A program made the translations under genes and the position numbers. From Bog-473 sp963744225 (GTDB lineage Bacteria; Actinomycetota; Acidimicrobiia; Acidimicrobiales; RAAP-2), in the NCBI GenBank assembly GCA_963744225.1, contig CAVUSV010000002.1:62001-126000 (forward strand): 64,000 bases of DNA, written 5' to 3'. A model generated the notes under the pieces. The model was not told the DNA's origin, searched no databases, and was given only the letters and a program-made list of their open reading frames with translations. Below, in pieces: positions 19,611 through 28,018 of this stretch (position 1 is its first letter; each line of letters opens with the position of its first letter).

Positions 19611-20789
19611 CCAGCCGAGCAGGGGGACCATCATCTCTGCCGAGGTCAGGGACCCGTGGCGGGCCTTCAGACGGAGCTCGCCGGTGTCTGCCGGATCGAG
19701 GAAGGCGGTCGGCTCGAAAGGCACGAGGGCGACGTCGCCGAGCCGCGCCGCCACCGCAGGCGAGGGCACACCGCCGAGCCACCCCCCCTCGATGATCTCT
19801 TCCCTCGTTCGCACCCAGGCCACCTCGCCGTGGAGGGCCGACGCTGTCTCGACCACATCTCGTTCGGCCCCGGGGCGGACGTGCAGCCAGCGAAACCGTC
19901 CTTCGCCACTGATGAGGTTCACGTCCCGCATGATCTCCGGGCCAAGCAACTCGACGGAATCCCCGACGTCAACCTGTCCGTGATCCGCCGTGACGACCAG
20001 CACGGCGTCTGCCGGCAGGACGTCGAGGACGTCGCCGACCAGCCGGTCCGTGGCGCGCAGTTCCGCGTCGTAGTACGCACCGAGACCCTCGGCGTGGGCC
20101 ACCCTGTCGATGCCTTCGTAGTAGGCGTACACGAACGGAGCGCCTGCCGCGGTCAGCTGACCAACGGCGGTCACGAGCCCGGCCGGCGTATGCCACCGGT
20201 GCAGCTCAACGTCGCCCAGATGGGCGGCGGTGAACCCGGTGGGCCCATAGTCCTGTCGGGTGACCACCGGCACGGGATGAACCGCTCCCGGGAAGGACTC
20301 GAATGGCTGGAACGCCGGTGCAGGGACACGCATGCGGACATCGACCCCGCGGATGGTCCACTGGAGGACGTTCATGACCTCACCGTCGAGGGCCACCCGG
20401 TAGCCGACAACACCATGCTCGGCGGGGACCCTCCCGGTCACCAGGGTCGTCAATGCGCACGCCGTGGTGCTCGGGGCGACCGTCGTGATCGTGGTGCCCC
20501 GGCCGGACTCCAACACCGGAGCGATCCCGCTGCGGTCCCGGAGCTGCTCTGCGCCGAGCCCGTCGAGAACCAGAAGGACAATCTGGCTGGCCCCGGCCAC
20601 CGCGGCCGGGATCCATGTCGGGAGGGGTGCTTCGCCCGGATGGGCGATCTGGCCGAGAAGGGTCGGCACCACCCGATGGAGGCACGGTCCCTGCCAGTCG
20701 GGGAGAACCGGAACGGGCGCATTTCCTGCCTCGTCGGCTCCAGTCTGGGGGTTTGCCGCCCTCGGCTGAGCCGCCGCGCCGTCACTCAC
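19599..20789 (-). CDS. Alkaline-phosphatase superfamily hydrolase (phosphodiesterase/pyrophosphatase type)
   Basis: 396 residues, similar to the type I phosphodiesterase/nucleotide pyrophosphatase branch of the alkaline phosphatase superfamily. Metal and nucleophile positions are visible: LLVLDGLGAEQL (first Asp), TTVAPSTTACALTTLVTG (Thr nucleophile), YEGIDRVAHAEG, VTADHGQVDVG (Asp-His pair) and KARHGSLTSAEMMVPLL (final His). There is no signal peptide or membrane anchor, so it is probably cytoplasmic. The substrate is unknown. It is upstream of bpa in the same orientation, a linkage I believe is common in actinobacteria. It starts 64 bp from the divergent Rrf2 regulator. Confidence 0.88.
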   Translation of the reverse strand: MSDGAAAQPRAANPQTGADEAGNAPVPVLPDWQGPCLHRVVPTLLGQIAHPGEAPLPTWIPAAVAGASQIVLLVLDGLGAEQLRDRSGIAPVLESGRGTTITTVAPSTTACALTTLVTGRVPAEHGVVGYRVALDGEVMNVLQWTIRGVDVRMRVPAPAFQPFESFPGAVHPVPVVTRQDYGPTGFTAAHLGDVELHRWHTPAGLVTAVGQLTAAGAPFVYAYYEGIDRVAHAEGLGAYYDAELRATDRLVGDVLDVLPADAVLVVTADHGQVDVGDSVELLGPEIMRDVNLISGEGRFRWLHVRPGAERDVVETASALHGEVAWVRTREEIIEGGWLGGVPSPAVAARLGDVALVPFEPTAFLDPADTGELRLKARHGSLTSAEMMVPLLGWSSS

Positions 20790-20853
20790 GGAGGCACACC
20801 CTACGACCCATGCAGCCCCTACATCGACGTTTGGGCCGGTAGCATCGGTACTT

Positions 20854-21288
20854 GTGAGGGTTTCAACACGGGGTGACTACGCCAGTCGGGCCCTGCTCTC
20901 GCTCGCCCTCCACGGCGCCGAGACACCCACCTCTGTGCGGGACATCGCGGAGCGCACCGGGCTGCCCCAGCCCTACCTCGAGCAGATTCTCCTCGCCCTG
21001 AAAGGCGCGGGCCTCGTCCGCTCCAAGCGGGGCGTTGGAGGCGGCTACGTCCTGGCCCGGCCGCCCGTGGAGATCTCCTTGGCGCAGATCGTCTCGGCGG
21101 TCGACGGGCCCATCGCTGCAGGCGACTTCGGGGAGCCCCATGCCAACGGAGCCTGTGACCACGAGGGACAGTGCATCCTGCTGGCCGTCTGGGCCGACGT
21201 GGGCGAAACGATCCGCACGCACCTGCAGTCCTACAGCCTGGCCGACATGGTCGACCGGGCACAGGGAAACGTGGCCGCTCCTGTGTGA
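20854..21288 (+). CDS. Rrf2-family transcriptional regulator
   Basis: 144-residue winged-helix regulator of the IscR/NsrR class. The N-terminus MRVSTRGDYASRALLSLAL and the recognition region SVRDIAERTGLPQPYLEQILLALK, RSKRGVGGGYVLARPP are characteristic. Members of the family bind a [2Fe-2S] or [4Fe-4S] cluster through three Cys. Here only Cys101 and Cys107 are present (ACDHEGQC), and the position equivalent to IscR Cys92 is not a Cys. It may therefore hold a cluster differently or not at all. Divergent from the alkaline-phosphatase-like gene. GTG is the start. The targets are unknown; no isc or suf genes are nearby. Confidence 0.9.
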   Translation: MRVSTRGDYASRALLSLALHGAETPTSVRDIAERTGLPQPYLEQILLALKGAGLVRSKRGVGGGYVLARPPVEISLAQIVSAVDGPIAAGDFGEPHANGACDHEGQCILLAVWADVGETIRTHLQSYSLADMVDRAQGNVAAPV

Positions 21289-21352
21289 GGCAGTCACAAA
21301 TGGGCGCCACCGCGACCGTGGTGGCAGCGGCTCCTCTGGCCCCTGGCGCAGC

Positions 21353-21928
21353 TCAGCCAGTCCCTCGGTTCCAGAGCTCGATGGCAGGCCAGTCGTGCTC
21401 CCAGGCCAGCACACAGATCGATCCGGCGTACAGCCGGAGCAGACGTCCGGCCACCGGCGGCAAACCGAGCCAGCGAGCAGCCAACACACGGAGGAGATGC
21501 CCGTGGGCCACGCACAGCACGTCGCCCTCCACCCCCTTCACCCGCTCGATCACCCGCTCGGCGCGACGGCCCACATCTGACACCCGCTCGCCCTCGGGCA
21601 CCCCGTCGTCCCACAGCCTCCAGCCGGGTCGCCGTTCCCGGATCTCGGCCGAGGTCAGCCCTTCGTAGGCGCCGTAATCCCACTCCATGAGGTCGGGCTC
21701 AGCCTCCCCTTCGAAACCCGCGAATGCGCACGTCTCTGCTGCCCGGCGCAGGGGACTCGTCAGGACCAAGGCGAAGGTCGTGAAACCGTGCGCACGTAGG
21801 AGCTCAGCCGCCTCTTTCGCCTGCGTGCGGCCTTCGGCGACCAAGGGAATATCCGTGCGCCCCGTGTGTTGACCGCTGAGAGACCACTCGGTCGCCCCGT
21901 GCCTCAACAACACCAACCTGGCGACCAC
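21353..21928 (-). CDS. Histidine phosphatase (phosphoglycerate mutase-like)
   Basis: 191-residue branch-1 histidine phosphatase. RHG motif LVLLRHGATEWSLSGQHTGRTD (first His and Arg), second Arg in TSPLRRAAETC, acid in LMEWDYGAYEGLTSAEI and the second His in CVAHGHLLRVLAARWL. It resembles acid phosphatases of the CobC/GpmB type, broad in substrate. No signal peptide. The gene lies convergent to the Rrf2 regulator with 64 bp between and divergent from the sigma factor. Its true substrate cannot be read from sequence. Confidence 0.88.
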   Translation of the reverse strand: MVARLVLLRHGATEWSLSGQHTGRTDIPLVAEGRTQAKEAAELLRAHGFTTFALVLTSPLRRAAETCAFAGFEGEAEPDLMEWDYGAYEGLTSAEIRERRPGWRLWDDGVPEGERVSDVGRRAERVIERVKGVEGDVLCVAHGHLLRVLAARWLGLPPVAGRLLRLYAGSICVLAWEHDWPAIELWNRGTG

Positions 21929-22026
21929 GGCCGTACACCATCACGGAGCGGCTGTGGGCGCAACTCGGTCCGAACACCCCCATGGAATGATCCGAGCAGG
22001 GGTCGGGTTGTACGAGGCAGGTTCAT

Positions 22027-22042
22027 CCCGGAACCCTCCGGG
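22027..22042. promoter_or_regulatory. Inverted repeat in sigma-factor leader
   Basis: CCCGGA-ACCC-TCCGGG is a perfect 6-bp stem with a 4-base loop, 42 bp ahead of the sigma-factor start. GGTACGTACG follows directly. It may be an operator or an RNA hairpin in the leader. Confidence 0.3.
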
Positions 22043-22083
22043 TACGTACGACTGAGAGTGAGCAAAAAGCGTCTGGAGCGAAC

Positions 22084-22920
22084 ATGAAAAGCGCGGTGAG
22101 CACGTCGGACACGTTAGGACTGATGTTGCGCGACCTCGACCAGTTTCCTATGCCCGACCACGAACAACAGGTTGCGCTGGCCAAGCGAGTCGCGGCCGGC
22201 GACGAGGCGGCGCGTAAGCAGATGGTCGCTGCCAACTTGCGGTTGGTGGTGCACTGGGCGCGGCGCTATCAAGACCGCGGCGTGGACATGGCCGATCTCG
22301 TCCAGGAAGGAACCTTCGGCCTGATGCGAGCTGTCGACAAGTTCGACTGGGAGCGAGGCTTCCGGTTCTCCACCTACGCCACGTGGTGGATCCGCCAGGC
22401 GCTGCAGCGTGCCGTCCAGCAGCACGGTCGCACCATTCGGATTCCTCTCGAGGTCGGTGAGCAGATCCAGCGCCTCGAGCTCACGAAATCAGAGCTCGCA
22501 AGCACGCTGGGCCGCGCCCCGACAGAGTCCGAACTTGCCGAGGCGACTGGCATGACCGCAGACGAGCGTGAGTCGCTCGAAGACGTGGCTCGCGTGACTG
22601 CGTCACTCGACCAGCCCGCTGCCCTCGAGTCGTCAACCACGTTGGGTGAGCTGGTGGCACCTGACGACAGTGACTTCGTCGGAGACGTGGAGCAGACGAT
22701 GGTTTACGAGCGGGTCCGAGACGCGGTCGAGCGACTTCCCGGGCTTCAGCGCGACGTGCTCCGTCTCCGCTTCGGCTTCGACGGTGACTCCCCTGCCTCG
22801 CTCCAATCGACGGCGGAGCGCCTCGGCGTGGGCGTTCGTCGGGTGCGACGGGCAGAGGAGGAAGCGCTGGCTGCGCTGTCCTTCGACTCCGACGTCCTCG
22901 GCGTCCACCAAGCAGCCTGA
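22084..22920 (+). CDS. RNA polymerase sigma factor, group 2 (SigB/HrdB-like)
   Basis: 278-residue sigma-70 family protein without region 1.1. Region 1.2: SDTLGLMLRDLDQFPMPDHEQQVALAKRV. Region 2: NLRLVVHWARRYQDRG, MADLVQEGTFGLMRAVDKFDW, FRFSTYATWWIRQALQRAV (-10 recognition and melting). Region 3 from GRTIRIPLEV, and region 4: LPGLQRDVLRLRFGFDG, STAERLGVGVRRVRRAEEEAL. It is an alternative primary-like factor because the N-terminal domain is short. The ATG at 22084 follows a weak GGAGCG. It is convergent to rluD with 22 bp between stops. Regulation is unclear from the sequence. Confidence 0.9.
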   Translation: MKSAVSTSDTLGLMLRDLDQFPMPDHEQQVALAKRVAAGDEAARKQMVAANLRLVVHWARRYQDRGVDMADLVQEGTFGLMRAVDKFDWERGFRFSTYATWWIRQALQRAVQQHGRTIRIPLEVGEQIQRLELTKSELASTLGRAPTESELAEATGMTADERESLEDVARVTASLDQPAALESSTTLGELVAPDDSDFVGDVEQTMVYERVRDAVERLPGLQRDVLRLRFGFDGDSPASLQSTAERLGVGVRRVRRAEEEALAALSFDSDVLGVHQAA

Positions 22921-22942
22921 GACGCCGCGATTGCTCGCCGCG

Positions 22943-23948
22943 CTACCCCAGATAGGCCCGCAGGTCTTCGGGTAGCTCCGAAGTGAACTCGCATGCGTGC
23001 CCCTGTGCCCGGGTGCGTGAGCGCGAGCTTGAAGGCGTGCAGGAAGAACCGGCCGGCGCCAAGGCGTCTGTCGGGCACCCCGTAGCGGGCATCCCCCACG
23101 ACGGGGTGCCCGATGGCGGCCATGTGCACGCGTATCTGATGGGTTCGCCCGCTCTGTAAAGAGAGCTCCAGCAGGGTCGTCGGTGTCTCGCCCTCGCCCT
23201 CGCGCCGCTCGACGACGGCGTACGCGGTCCGTGCCGGCTTGCCGTCCGCGGTGACGGCCATCTTCGTGGGTGTGCGGGACGAGCGCCCGATCGGTGCCTC
23301 GACCTCGCCACGCTCCTCGGCCACCTCCCCGGCCACGAGCGCGAGGTACCGGCGTTCCATCGTCCGCGTGGCCAGTTGTTCCACGAGCGCGTGGTATGCA
23401 TCCGCCGTCCGCGCCACCGCCAAGAGCCCGGAGGTGCCCTTGTCGAGCCGGTGCACGATCCCGGGCCGGTCGGGTGCGCAGACCCCTGTGGTCACCAGCT
23501 CTGCCAAATCCGGAAAGCGGGCCAACAAGCCGCCGACCAGGGTCCCGACATCATGGCCCGCACCGGGATGCACCACGAGGCCCGCCGGTTTGTCCACGAC
23601 CGCCACCACGTCGTCTGCGTGCACCACCTCGAAGCGCACACCGGGCTCGGCCAGCACGCTTCCATCTCGAATTTCCGGCAGCAGCACGGTCAGCGTGGCG
23701 CCCTCCCGGAGCAGGGTGCGCCCGACCGAGACCGGCACACCGTCCACCAGAACCCGGCCAGCCTCGATCAGCTCCGTTGCCGTCGCCCGCGAGACGTCGG
23801 CCGCCATCGCGACCCCCCGATCCACCCGGACGCCCGCCATGAGCGCAGGGATCTCGGTCGAAACCGTCTCCCCGCCAGCAGGGACCGTGCCGGCGGCGCC
23901 AGCATCGCCCTCACTCGCTCGCCCAGTGCCCCCGTCGTGCGGGGTCAT
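22943..23948 (-). CDS. rluD: Ribosomal large-subunit pseudouridine synthase D-like, 3' frame break
   Basis: Modifies 23S rRNA uridines. An S4 domain (VDRGVAMAADVSRATATELIEAGRVLVDG) precedes the catalytic domain with PGIVHRLDKGTSGL (catalytic Asp about 167), RRYLALVAGEV, and SLQSGRTHQIRVHMAAIGHPV. The frame used by the long ORF continues wrongly into downstream DNA. The expected end EFTSELPEDLRAYLG occurs in another frame just after GTGARM, with a TAG at 22943, so one extra base sits at about 22990. The start ATG at 23948 forms ATGA with the lspA stop. Operon with lspA. Confidence 0.92.
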
Positions 23949-24442
23949 GCGGCTTCCCCTGGGCGCACGGCGCGGCGATTGCCAAAGAGCAGGCCGGCGA
24001 TGACGATGACGACGCCAACGGTCACGCACGCGTCGGCCACGTTGAAGGTCGGCCAGTATTCGAGCGTGATGAAGTCGGGTACCCGTCCGCCGTGTCCTCC
24101 GATGATCCGCTCACTCAGATTCCCGACGGCACCCCCAAGGACCAGCCCCGCTCCCACAGCAAGCGGGACCGTGCGGACCTGTGCCACGACGATTGCGAGC
24201 ACCGCGACACCGATGCACAGGAGCACCGTGACGGCGACGGCACGCCCGCTGAAGAGGCTAAAGGCAAACCCCGAATTGAAGGCGAGCGCCAGGCCGAACG
24301 GCCCCCAGATGTGCCGGACGTCGTGAAGATGATCGAGGGCGAGCGAGGTGGTCACCCAATCGGCCACGACCACGATGGCGGCGATGCCGAAGGCCAGAAC
24401 CCGGGGCCGGGTCAGCGCCGCGACAGCCCTCCACTCTTGCAC
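23945..24442 (-). CDS. lspA: Lipoprotein signal peptidase
   Basis: Signal peptidase II, an integral-membrane aspartyl protease that removes signal peptides from diacylglyceryl-modified prolipoproteins. 165 residues with four hydrophobic segments. Motif AFNSGFAFSLFSG (54-66), GGAVGNLSERI (103-112, where the usual NxxDR is NLSER), catalytic Asp123 in VPDFI and Asp137 in FNVADA. The catalytic dyad is thus intact. GTG at 24442 overlaps the end of the upstream zinc-finger gene by 31 bp; a later in-frame start would lose the first residues before the first membrane segment. ATGA overlap with rluD. Confidence 0.95.
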   Translation of the reverse strand: MQEWRAVAALTRPRVLAFGIAAIVVVADWVTTSLALDHLHDVRHIWGPFGLALAFNSGFAFSLFSGRAVAVTVLLCIGVAVLAIVVAQVRTVPLAVGAGLVLGGAVGNLSERIIGGHGGRVPDFITLEYWPTFNVADACVTVGVVIVIAGLLFGNRRAVRPGEAA

Positions 24443-25319
24443 GCCACACAGAGACGGGCGTAGGGCAGAGCGCGCGCAGGCGCGGCTTCGGAATGGGCTG
24501 GAAGCACCGCTCGCAGTAGCCGTACGTCTTGTCGGCTATTCGCCGCAGCGCGTCATCAATCTCCTCAACGGCCAGGGTCGCCTGACCCGACAGAGCGAGA
24601 TTGCGTTCGCGGTCGACCGTCACCGTGCCGCCCTCGCCTGACTCTTCGTCGAATTGCACGTCACCGGGCTCGCGCTCGAGTGCCAAGGAATCGGCCTCGG
24701 CCCGCAACGAGGTCGCCTGCTCTTGGTAGATGGCGCGATCGGCCAGGAGCAACTCACCTACTTCGTCGAGGAATTTCGTGTCCTTGGCGTAGGGACCCGT
24801 CTTCGGCCGCACCGGGGCGGGGGGCTTCGGCTTGGGCGTGAACGTCGTGCGCGGAGGCGCCGCCGGCGCAGCGCCGTTGGTGGCGCCGGCCACGGCCACC
24901 GTCTTGGCCGCAGCGGATGCCGGCGCCGGCTTCTTGGCGGCCGGCTTCTCGTCCGACTTCTTGGTCGAGGCCGACGCCGGGGCCCTCTTGGGCGCCGCCG
25001 GCTTCTTGGCCGGCGGGGCGGACTTCCGAGCGGCCGGAGCCGCTTTCTTGGCAGGCGGTGCCTTCTTGGTGGTGGCCGGCATCGCCTTCTTCGGTGCCGC
25101 GGCCGCCACCTTCTTGGTCGGAGCTGCGGTCTTCTTTGTCTGTGTGGCTGCCTTCTTCACAACGGGGACTGCCTTCTTTTTTGAGAGACCGGGACGTTTT
25201 GCGGCTGTTGCAGCAACCTTGGCGAGAGACTTTTTGTTCCCGGCCCGTGGGATGGATTTGGTGGCCGATCGCGACGCGGGCAACTTGTTGACCTGGGAGC
25301 CCTTGCTCGCTGGGGTCAT
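24412..25319 (-). CDS. DksA/TraR-type zinc-finger protein with Lys/Ala-rich N-terminal tail
   Basis: The N-terminal half (about 1-165) is Lys/Ala/Pro-rich with many AKK/PAKK repeats, like histone H1 tails. A coiled region follows (KDTKFLDEVGELLLADRAIYQ, ATSLRAEADSLALEREPGD), then the DksA-type finger: YGYCERCFQPIPKPRLRAL, and in another frame PYARLCVACKSGGLSRR with stop at 24412. The zinc ligands are thus C-x2-C and C-x2-C about 20 apart, but an indel at about 24455 splits them. ATG at 25319 has GGAGGG 6 bases upstream. It could act on RNA polymerase or nucleoid DNA; the tail suggests DNA binding. Neighbours lspA and divIVA suggest co-transcription. Confidence 0.82.
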
Positions 25320-25445
25320 CGTTCCCTCCTTCGGACCACTCGGCGTGGCCGGTTTCCCTGACGACGACCTCGTCCCAGGGGCGGGTGACGATACCGGACC
25401 GCGACGACCAGGGGCAACACCCTGGTCACTCTGCGGGTGGAGGGA

Positions 25446-26228
25446 TCAGTGGGGCCTGGGTGCTCCTGAAATGGCGGCACCAGACGCACTCTGGAGATTC
25501 AGTGTGGGTGGCCCGTCCTCTGCCTCGGGCATCCTCGACGAGTCGGACGAGTCGGACGAGTCGGTCGAGAGCTCGTCCTCCTTGGTCGCGCGGCCGAACG
25601 CGGCTTGACGCCCATGAGCGAGTTCGCGGGCTGCACGTTCTCGTCGACCCACTTGAGAATCTCGGAGAGCGCGCCGCGCAGACGGTTGCGCTCCGACTCG
25701 AGGTGCCGCGCCATGCTCTCCAGATCTGCGGCCAGCTCGGTCCGAGTCGACTCCAACCGAGTCACCTCCTCGCGCAGCTTCTGATGTGTCTCCGCTTGAA
25801 GCTGCGTCGCCGTCGCCTCAGCGGCGGCGACCGACAGCCCGCGCCGCCTGCTCAGCCTGCGCCACGATCGCCGCGGCCTCGGCCTCGCTCTCCCGCTTGG
25901 TCTGGTCGACGAACTTCTGCGCCAACAAGAGCGTGCGCTGGAGCGTCTCGTCGGAGAGCGCCGGGTCCGCCGCGGGCGCAGGCGCTCGCTCGCCCTCAGC
26001 CGCCACCGGCGCGGCTCGCTTGTCCCGCTCGAGCTGAGCGATCCGATCGCTCGCCTGGCGCAGGCGCTCGTTCAACTGGCGGACGTGCTCCTGGAGCCCC
26101 TCGGCTTCCTGGGCGGCTTTGTCGAGGTACTCATCGACTTCGTCGACGTTGTAGCCCTTCAGGCCGAGGCGGAACTCCACGGTGCGAAGGGTGTCGAGGA
26201 TCGAGGCAGGCGCTTGGGAGTTATCCAT
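25446..26228 (-). CDS. divIVA: DivIVA/Wag31-like polar growth protein, two frame breaks
   Basis: Coiled-coil scaffold that marks poles and directs peptidoglycan synthesis in actinobacteria. The N-terminal lipid-binding domain reads LDTLRTVEFRLGLKGYNVDEVDEYLDKAA, followed by a coiled coil (EGLQEHVRQLNERLRQASDR). After AAIVAQAEQAAR the frame changes (about 25825) and continues as a second coiled region, TRLESTRTELAADLESMARH, SERNRLRGALSEILKWVDEN, up to ANSLMG. A second change at about 25600 leads to RATKEDELSTDSSDSSDSS and a stop at 25446. The joined protein is about 260 residues. Both breaks lie in low-complexity GC stretches, so read errors are likely. Confidence 0.82.
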
Positions 26229-26266
26229 GGGGGCCGAGTCTAACCACCCCTTCCTAGCGTTCCACG

Positions 26267-26347
26267 AATATCGCTCATGCCCGGAGCAGGGAAATCAGCA
26301 GAACTTGCCCGGCAATATCGCTCACGCCCGTAGCACAGGAATCAGCA
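26267..26347. repeat. Imperfect 34-bp direct repeat duplicating the yggT tail
   Basis: Copies at 26267-26300 and 26314-26347 share 29 of 34 bases (AATATCGCTCA core, then GCCCG, AGCA, AATCAGCA). The right copy is the last codons and stop of yggT; the left copy lies just after the gene and keeps the same relative TGA. It looks like a partial duplication of the gene end. Confidence 0.8.
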
Positions 26348-26582
26348 CGATCTGCGCGACCAGGATCACCACCAGAAACGAGAAATCCAACCCGGCCATG
26401 GGGCGGATGATCCGGCGCACGGGACGGAGCACCGGCTCCGTCGCCTGATAGAGGAAGTACTGGACCCGGGCCAGGGTCGTCCCCGGCCGGATCCTGAACC
26501 AGCTCAGAATCGCGTACGGAAACATGACCAGCCAGATGTAGGCCTCAATGAGCCACGCGAGCAGATGGAAAATATTCACCAA
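26322..26582 (-). CDS. YggT-family membrane protein
   Basis: 86-residue protein of the YggT/YlmG family with two hydrophobic segments: FHLLAWLIEAYIWLVMFPYAI and FSFLVVILVAQIVLIPVL. The linker YFLYQATEPVLRPVRRIIRP is the family signature. In actinobacteria and firmicutes this gene sits between sepF and divIVA and is linked to division and membrane organisation, as here. The start ATG at 26582 is 18 bp after the sepF stop, on the same strand. The molecular function is not known. Its 3' end is partly duplicated just downstream. Confidence 0.92.
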   Translation of the reverse strand: MVNIFHLLAWLIEAYIWLVMFPYAILSWFRIRPGTTLARVQYFLYQATEPVLRPVRRIIRPMAGLDFSFLVVILVAQIVLIPVLRA

Positions 26583-26600
26583 ACTGGCAGGGTAGTGGGT

Positions 26601-27185
26601 CTAGTCGCGGCCGAAACCGCGCTCGACCAGTCGCTGCCGCTCCTCGTCGGAAACTTTCACGTTGGTGGGCGCCAGCAGGAAGACCTGGTCCGCTACCTTC
26701 TCCATCTCGCCGCTGAGGGCGTACGTCACCCCGCTGCAGAAGTCGATCATCCGCCGCTGCAGGTCCCGGTCGGCCATCTGCAGGTTCACGATCACGGGCC
26801 GGTTGTCCTTCAGACGGTCCGCGATCTCCTTTGCGTCACCGAACCTCGACGGGGCCACCACGTGCACCCGCGCCGACGTCGGGGCCGCCGCAGGGTTGAT
26901 CGAGGTGTCGACGGGCATGGCACGGACTGCCGAGGGGCGGGGTGCCACATTGCTCTGCGAGGGCCTCGACTGGTTGGGAACAGCGGACTCCCGAGGGATG
27001 GTGCGCACCCTGCTCATGCCCCCGCTGAACTCCTCGGCCTGCTCGTGGTCCTGGGTGCGGGGCTCGACCCGCGTGGCCGCAGAGAACCCGCGCGGCGCCC
27101 GGTCCTCGAGGTCGTCGTACTCGTCATACTCGTCATCGAGCAGGCCGAGATACACCATGGTCTTCTTCATGAACGAGGGTGACAT
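26601..27185 (-). CDS. sepF: Cell-division protein SepF
   Basis: Membrane-anchoring and bundling partner of FtsZ, essential in actinobacteria, which usually lack FtsA. 194 residues from ATG at 27185, which has AGGAGAAGG just upstream; the frame is open to 27200. The N-terminal amphipathic helix sequence (MKKTMVYLGLLDDEYDEYDD) is followed by a disordered linker (residues 30-105), then the SepF core: RVHVVAPSRFGDAKEIADRL, NRPVIVNLQMADRDLQRRMI, FCSGVTYALSGEMEKVADQV, LLAPTNVKV. Located between yggS and yggT, the standard order. Confidence 0.95.
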   Translation of the reverse strand: MSPSFMKKTMVYLGLLDDEYDEYDDLEDRAPRGFSAATRVEPRTQDHEQAEEFSGGMSRVRTIPRESAVPNQSRPSQSNVAPRPSAVRAMPVDTSINPAAAPTSARVHVVAPSRFGDAKEIADRLKDNRPVIVNLQMADRDLQRRMIDFCSGVTYALSGEMEKVADQVFLLAPTNVKVSDEERQRLVERGFGRD

Positions 27186-27340
27186 GCCTTCTCCTGTCAT
27201 CGGACAGCGTAGTGCCTGCTCGGCAGCACGCGATGGTCTGGAGACCCAGGCCGCCGGCCCTCCGCCCTGCCGTCGAGATCCCGCGAGCGCCTGGCCCAGG
27301 CCTTCAAGAGCCTTCCCCGACGGGCCCGACCCGAGGCCCC

Positions 27341-28018
27341 TTAGAGCGTCGTCACCAGCGGCCGCTCCCCGAAAAGAGCCCGGCCGAGACGGACCATCGT
27401 CGACCCGGCCGCCACGGCCGCCTCGAGGTCGTCACTCATGCCCATGGAACGCTCCTCGAGGCCCAGCTGGTCCGCCAAGCGGCCCACGGATGTGAACGCC
27501 TCCGTGGCGTCGGGGCCCGGTGCGGCCACGGTCATGAGACCGCGGACGTCGAGGCCGAGTCCCAGGAGGCGCCCCACCAGCTCGGGCACCTCGGACGGTG
27601 GACACCCGTTGCGGCCTGGAAGGCCGGTGGTATCGACCTGCACCAGGACCTTGGCCCCGGGCGCAAAGCGGGCGATGCGCGCTCCCTCGGACTCGCGGGC
27701 CACGCTCTGCCACAGCGAGACGATCGGCGCGAGCAGGGGCACCTTGTTCCGCTGCACTGCACCGAGGAAGTGCCAGACGACCCCGTCCTCGACCACCGAC
27801 GCTTTCGCGACGAGCTCCGCCGCATAGTTCTCGCCGAGATCCCGAAGCCCGGCGTCCCGCGCCGCACGTACCGCATCGGGCCCGAACCCTTTGGTGACTG
27901 CGACGACCCGCACGCGGGCGGGATCGCCACCGGCTCGCTGAATCCGTTGCCGGACCGCGATCAGCCTCGGCGCGACCTCGCTACCGGAGGAAGGAGGGGA
28001 CGTCGAAATCGTCGTCAC
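27341..28018 (-). CDS. yggS: YggS-family PLP homeostasis protein
   Basis: Pyridoxal-phosphate-binding protein, alanine-racemase-like barrel but monodomain, that buffers PLP. 225 residues. PLP Lys43 in VRVVAVTKGFGPDAV; GENYAAELVAKA, WHFLGAVQRNKV (usually IGxLQxNK), VLVQVDTTGLPGRNGC, GLMTVAAPG, SMGMSDDLEAAV and STMVRLGRALFG are family motifs. Start GTG at 28018 lies within the end of ftsZ (38-bp overlap), so translation is likely coupled. A 155-bp gap without obvious features separates it from sepF. Confidence 0.93.
   Translation of the reverse strand: MTTISTSPPSSGSEVAPRLIAVRQRIQRAGGDPARVRVVAVTKGFGPDAVRAARDAGLRDLGENYAAELVAKASVVEDGVVWHFLGAVQRNKVPLLAPIVSLWQSVARESEGARIARFAPGAKVLVQVDTTGLPGRNGCPPSEVPELVGRLLGLGLDVRGLMTVAAPGPDATEAFTSVGRLADQLGLEERSMGMSDDLEAAVAAGSTMVRLGRALFGERPLVTTL

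Noticed and set aside
24654..25184. Gly/Arg-rich plus-strand ORFs across the Lys-rich tail
   Set aside because: Shadow of the repetitive DksA-like gene on the minus strand.
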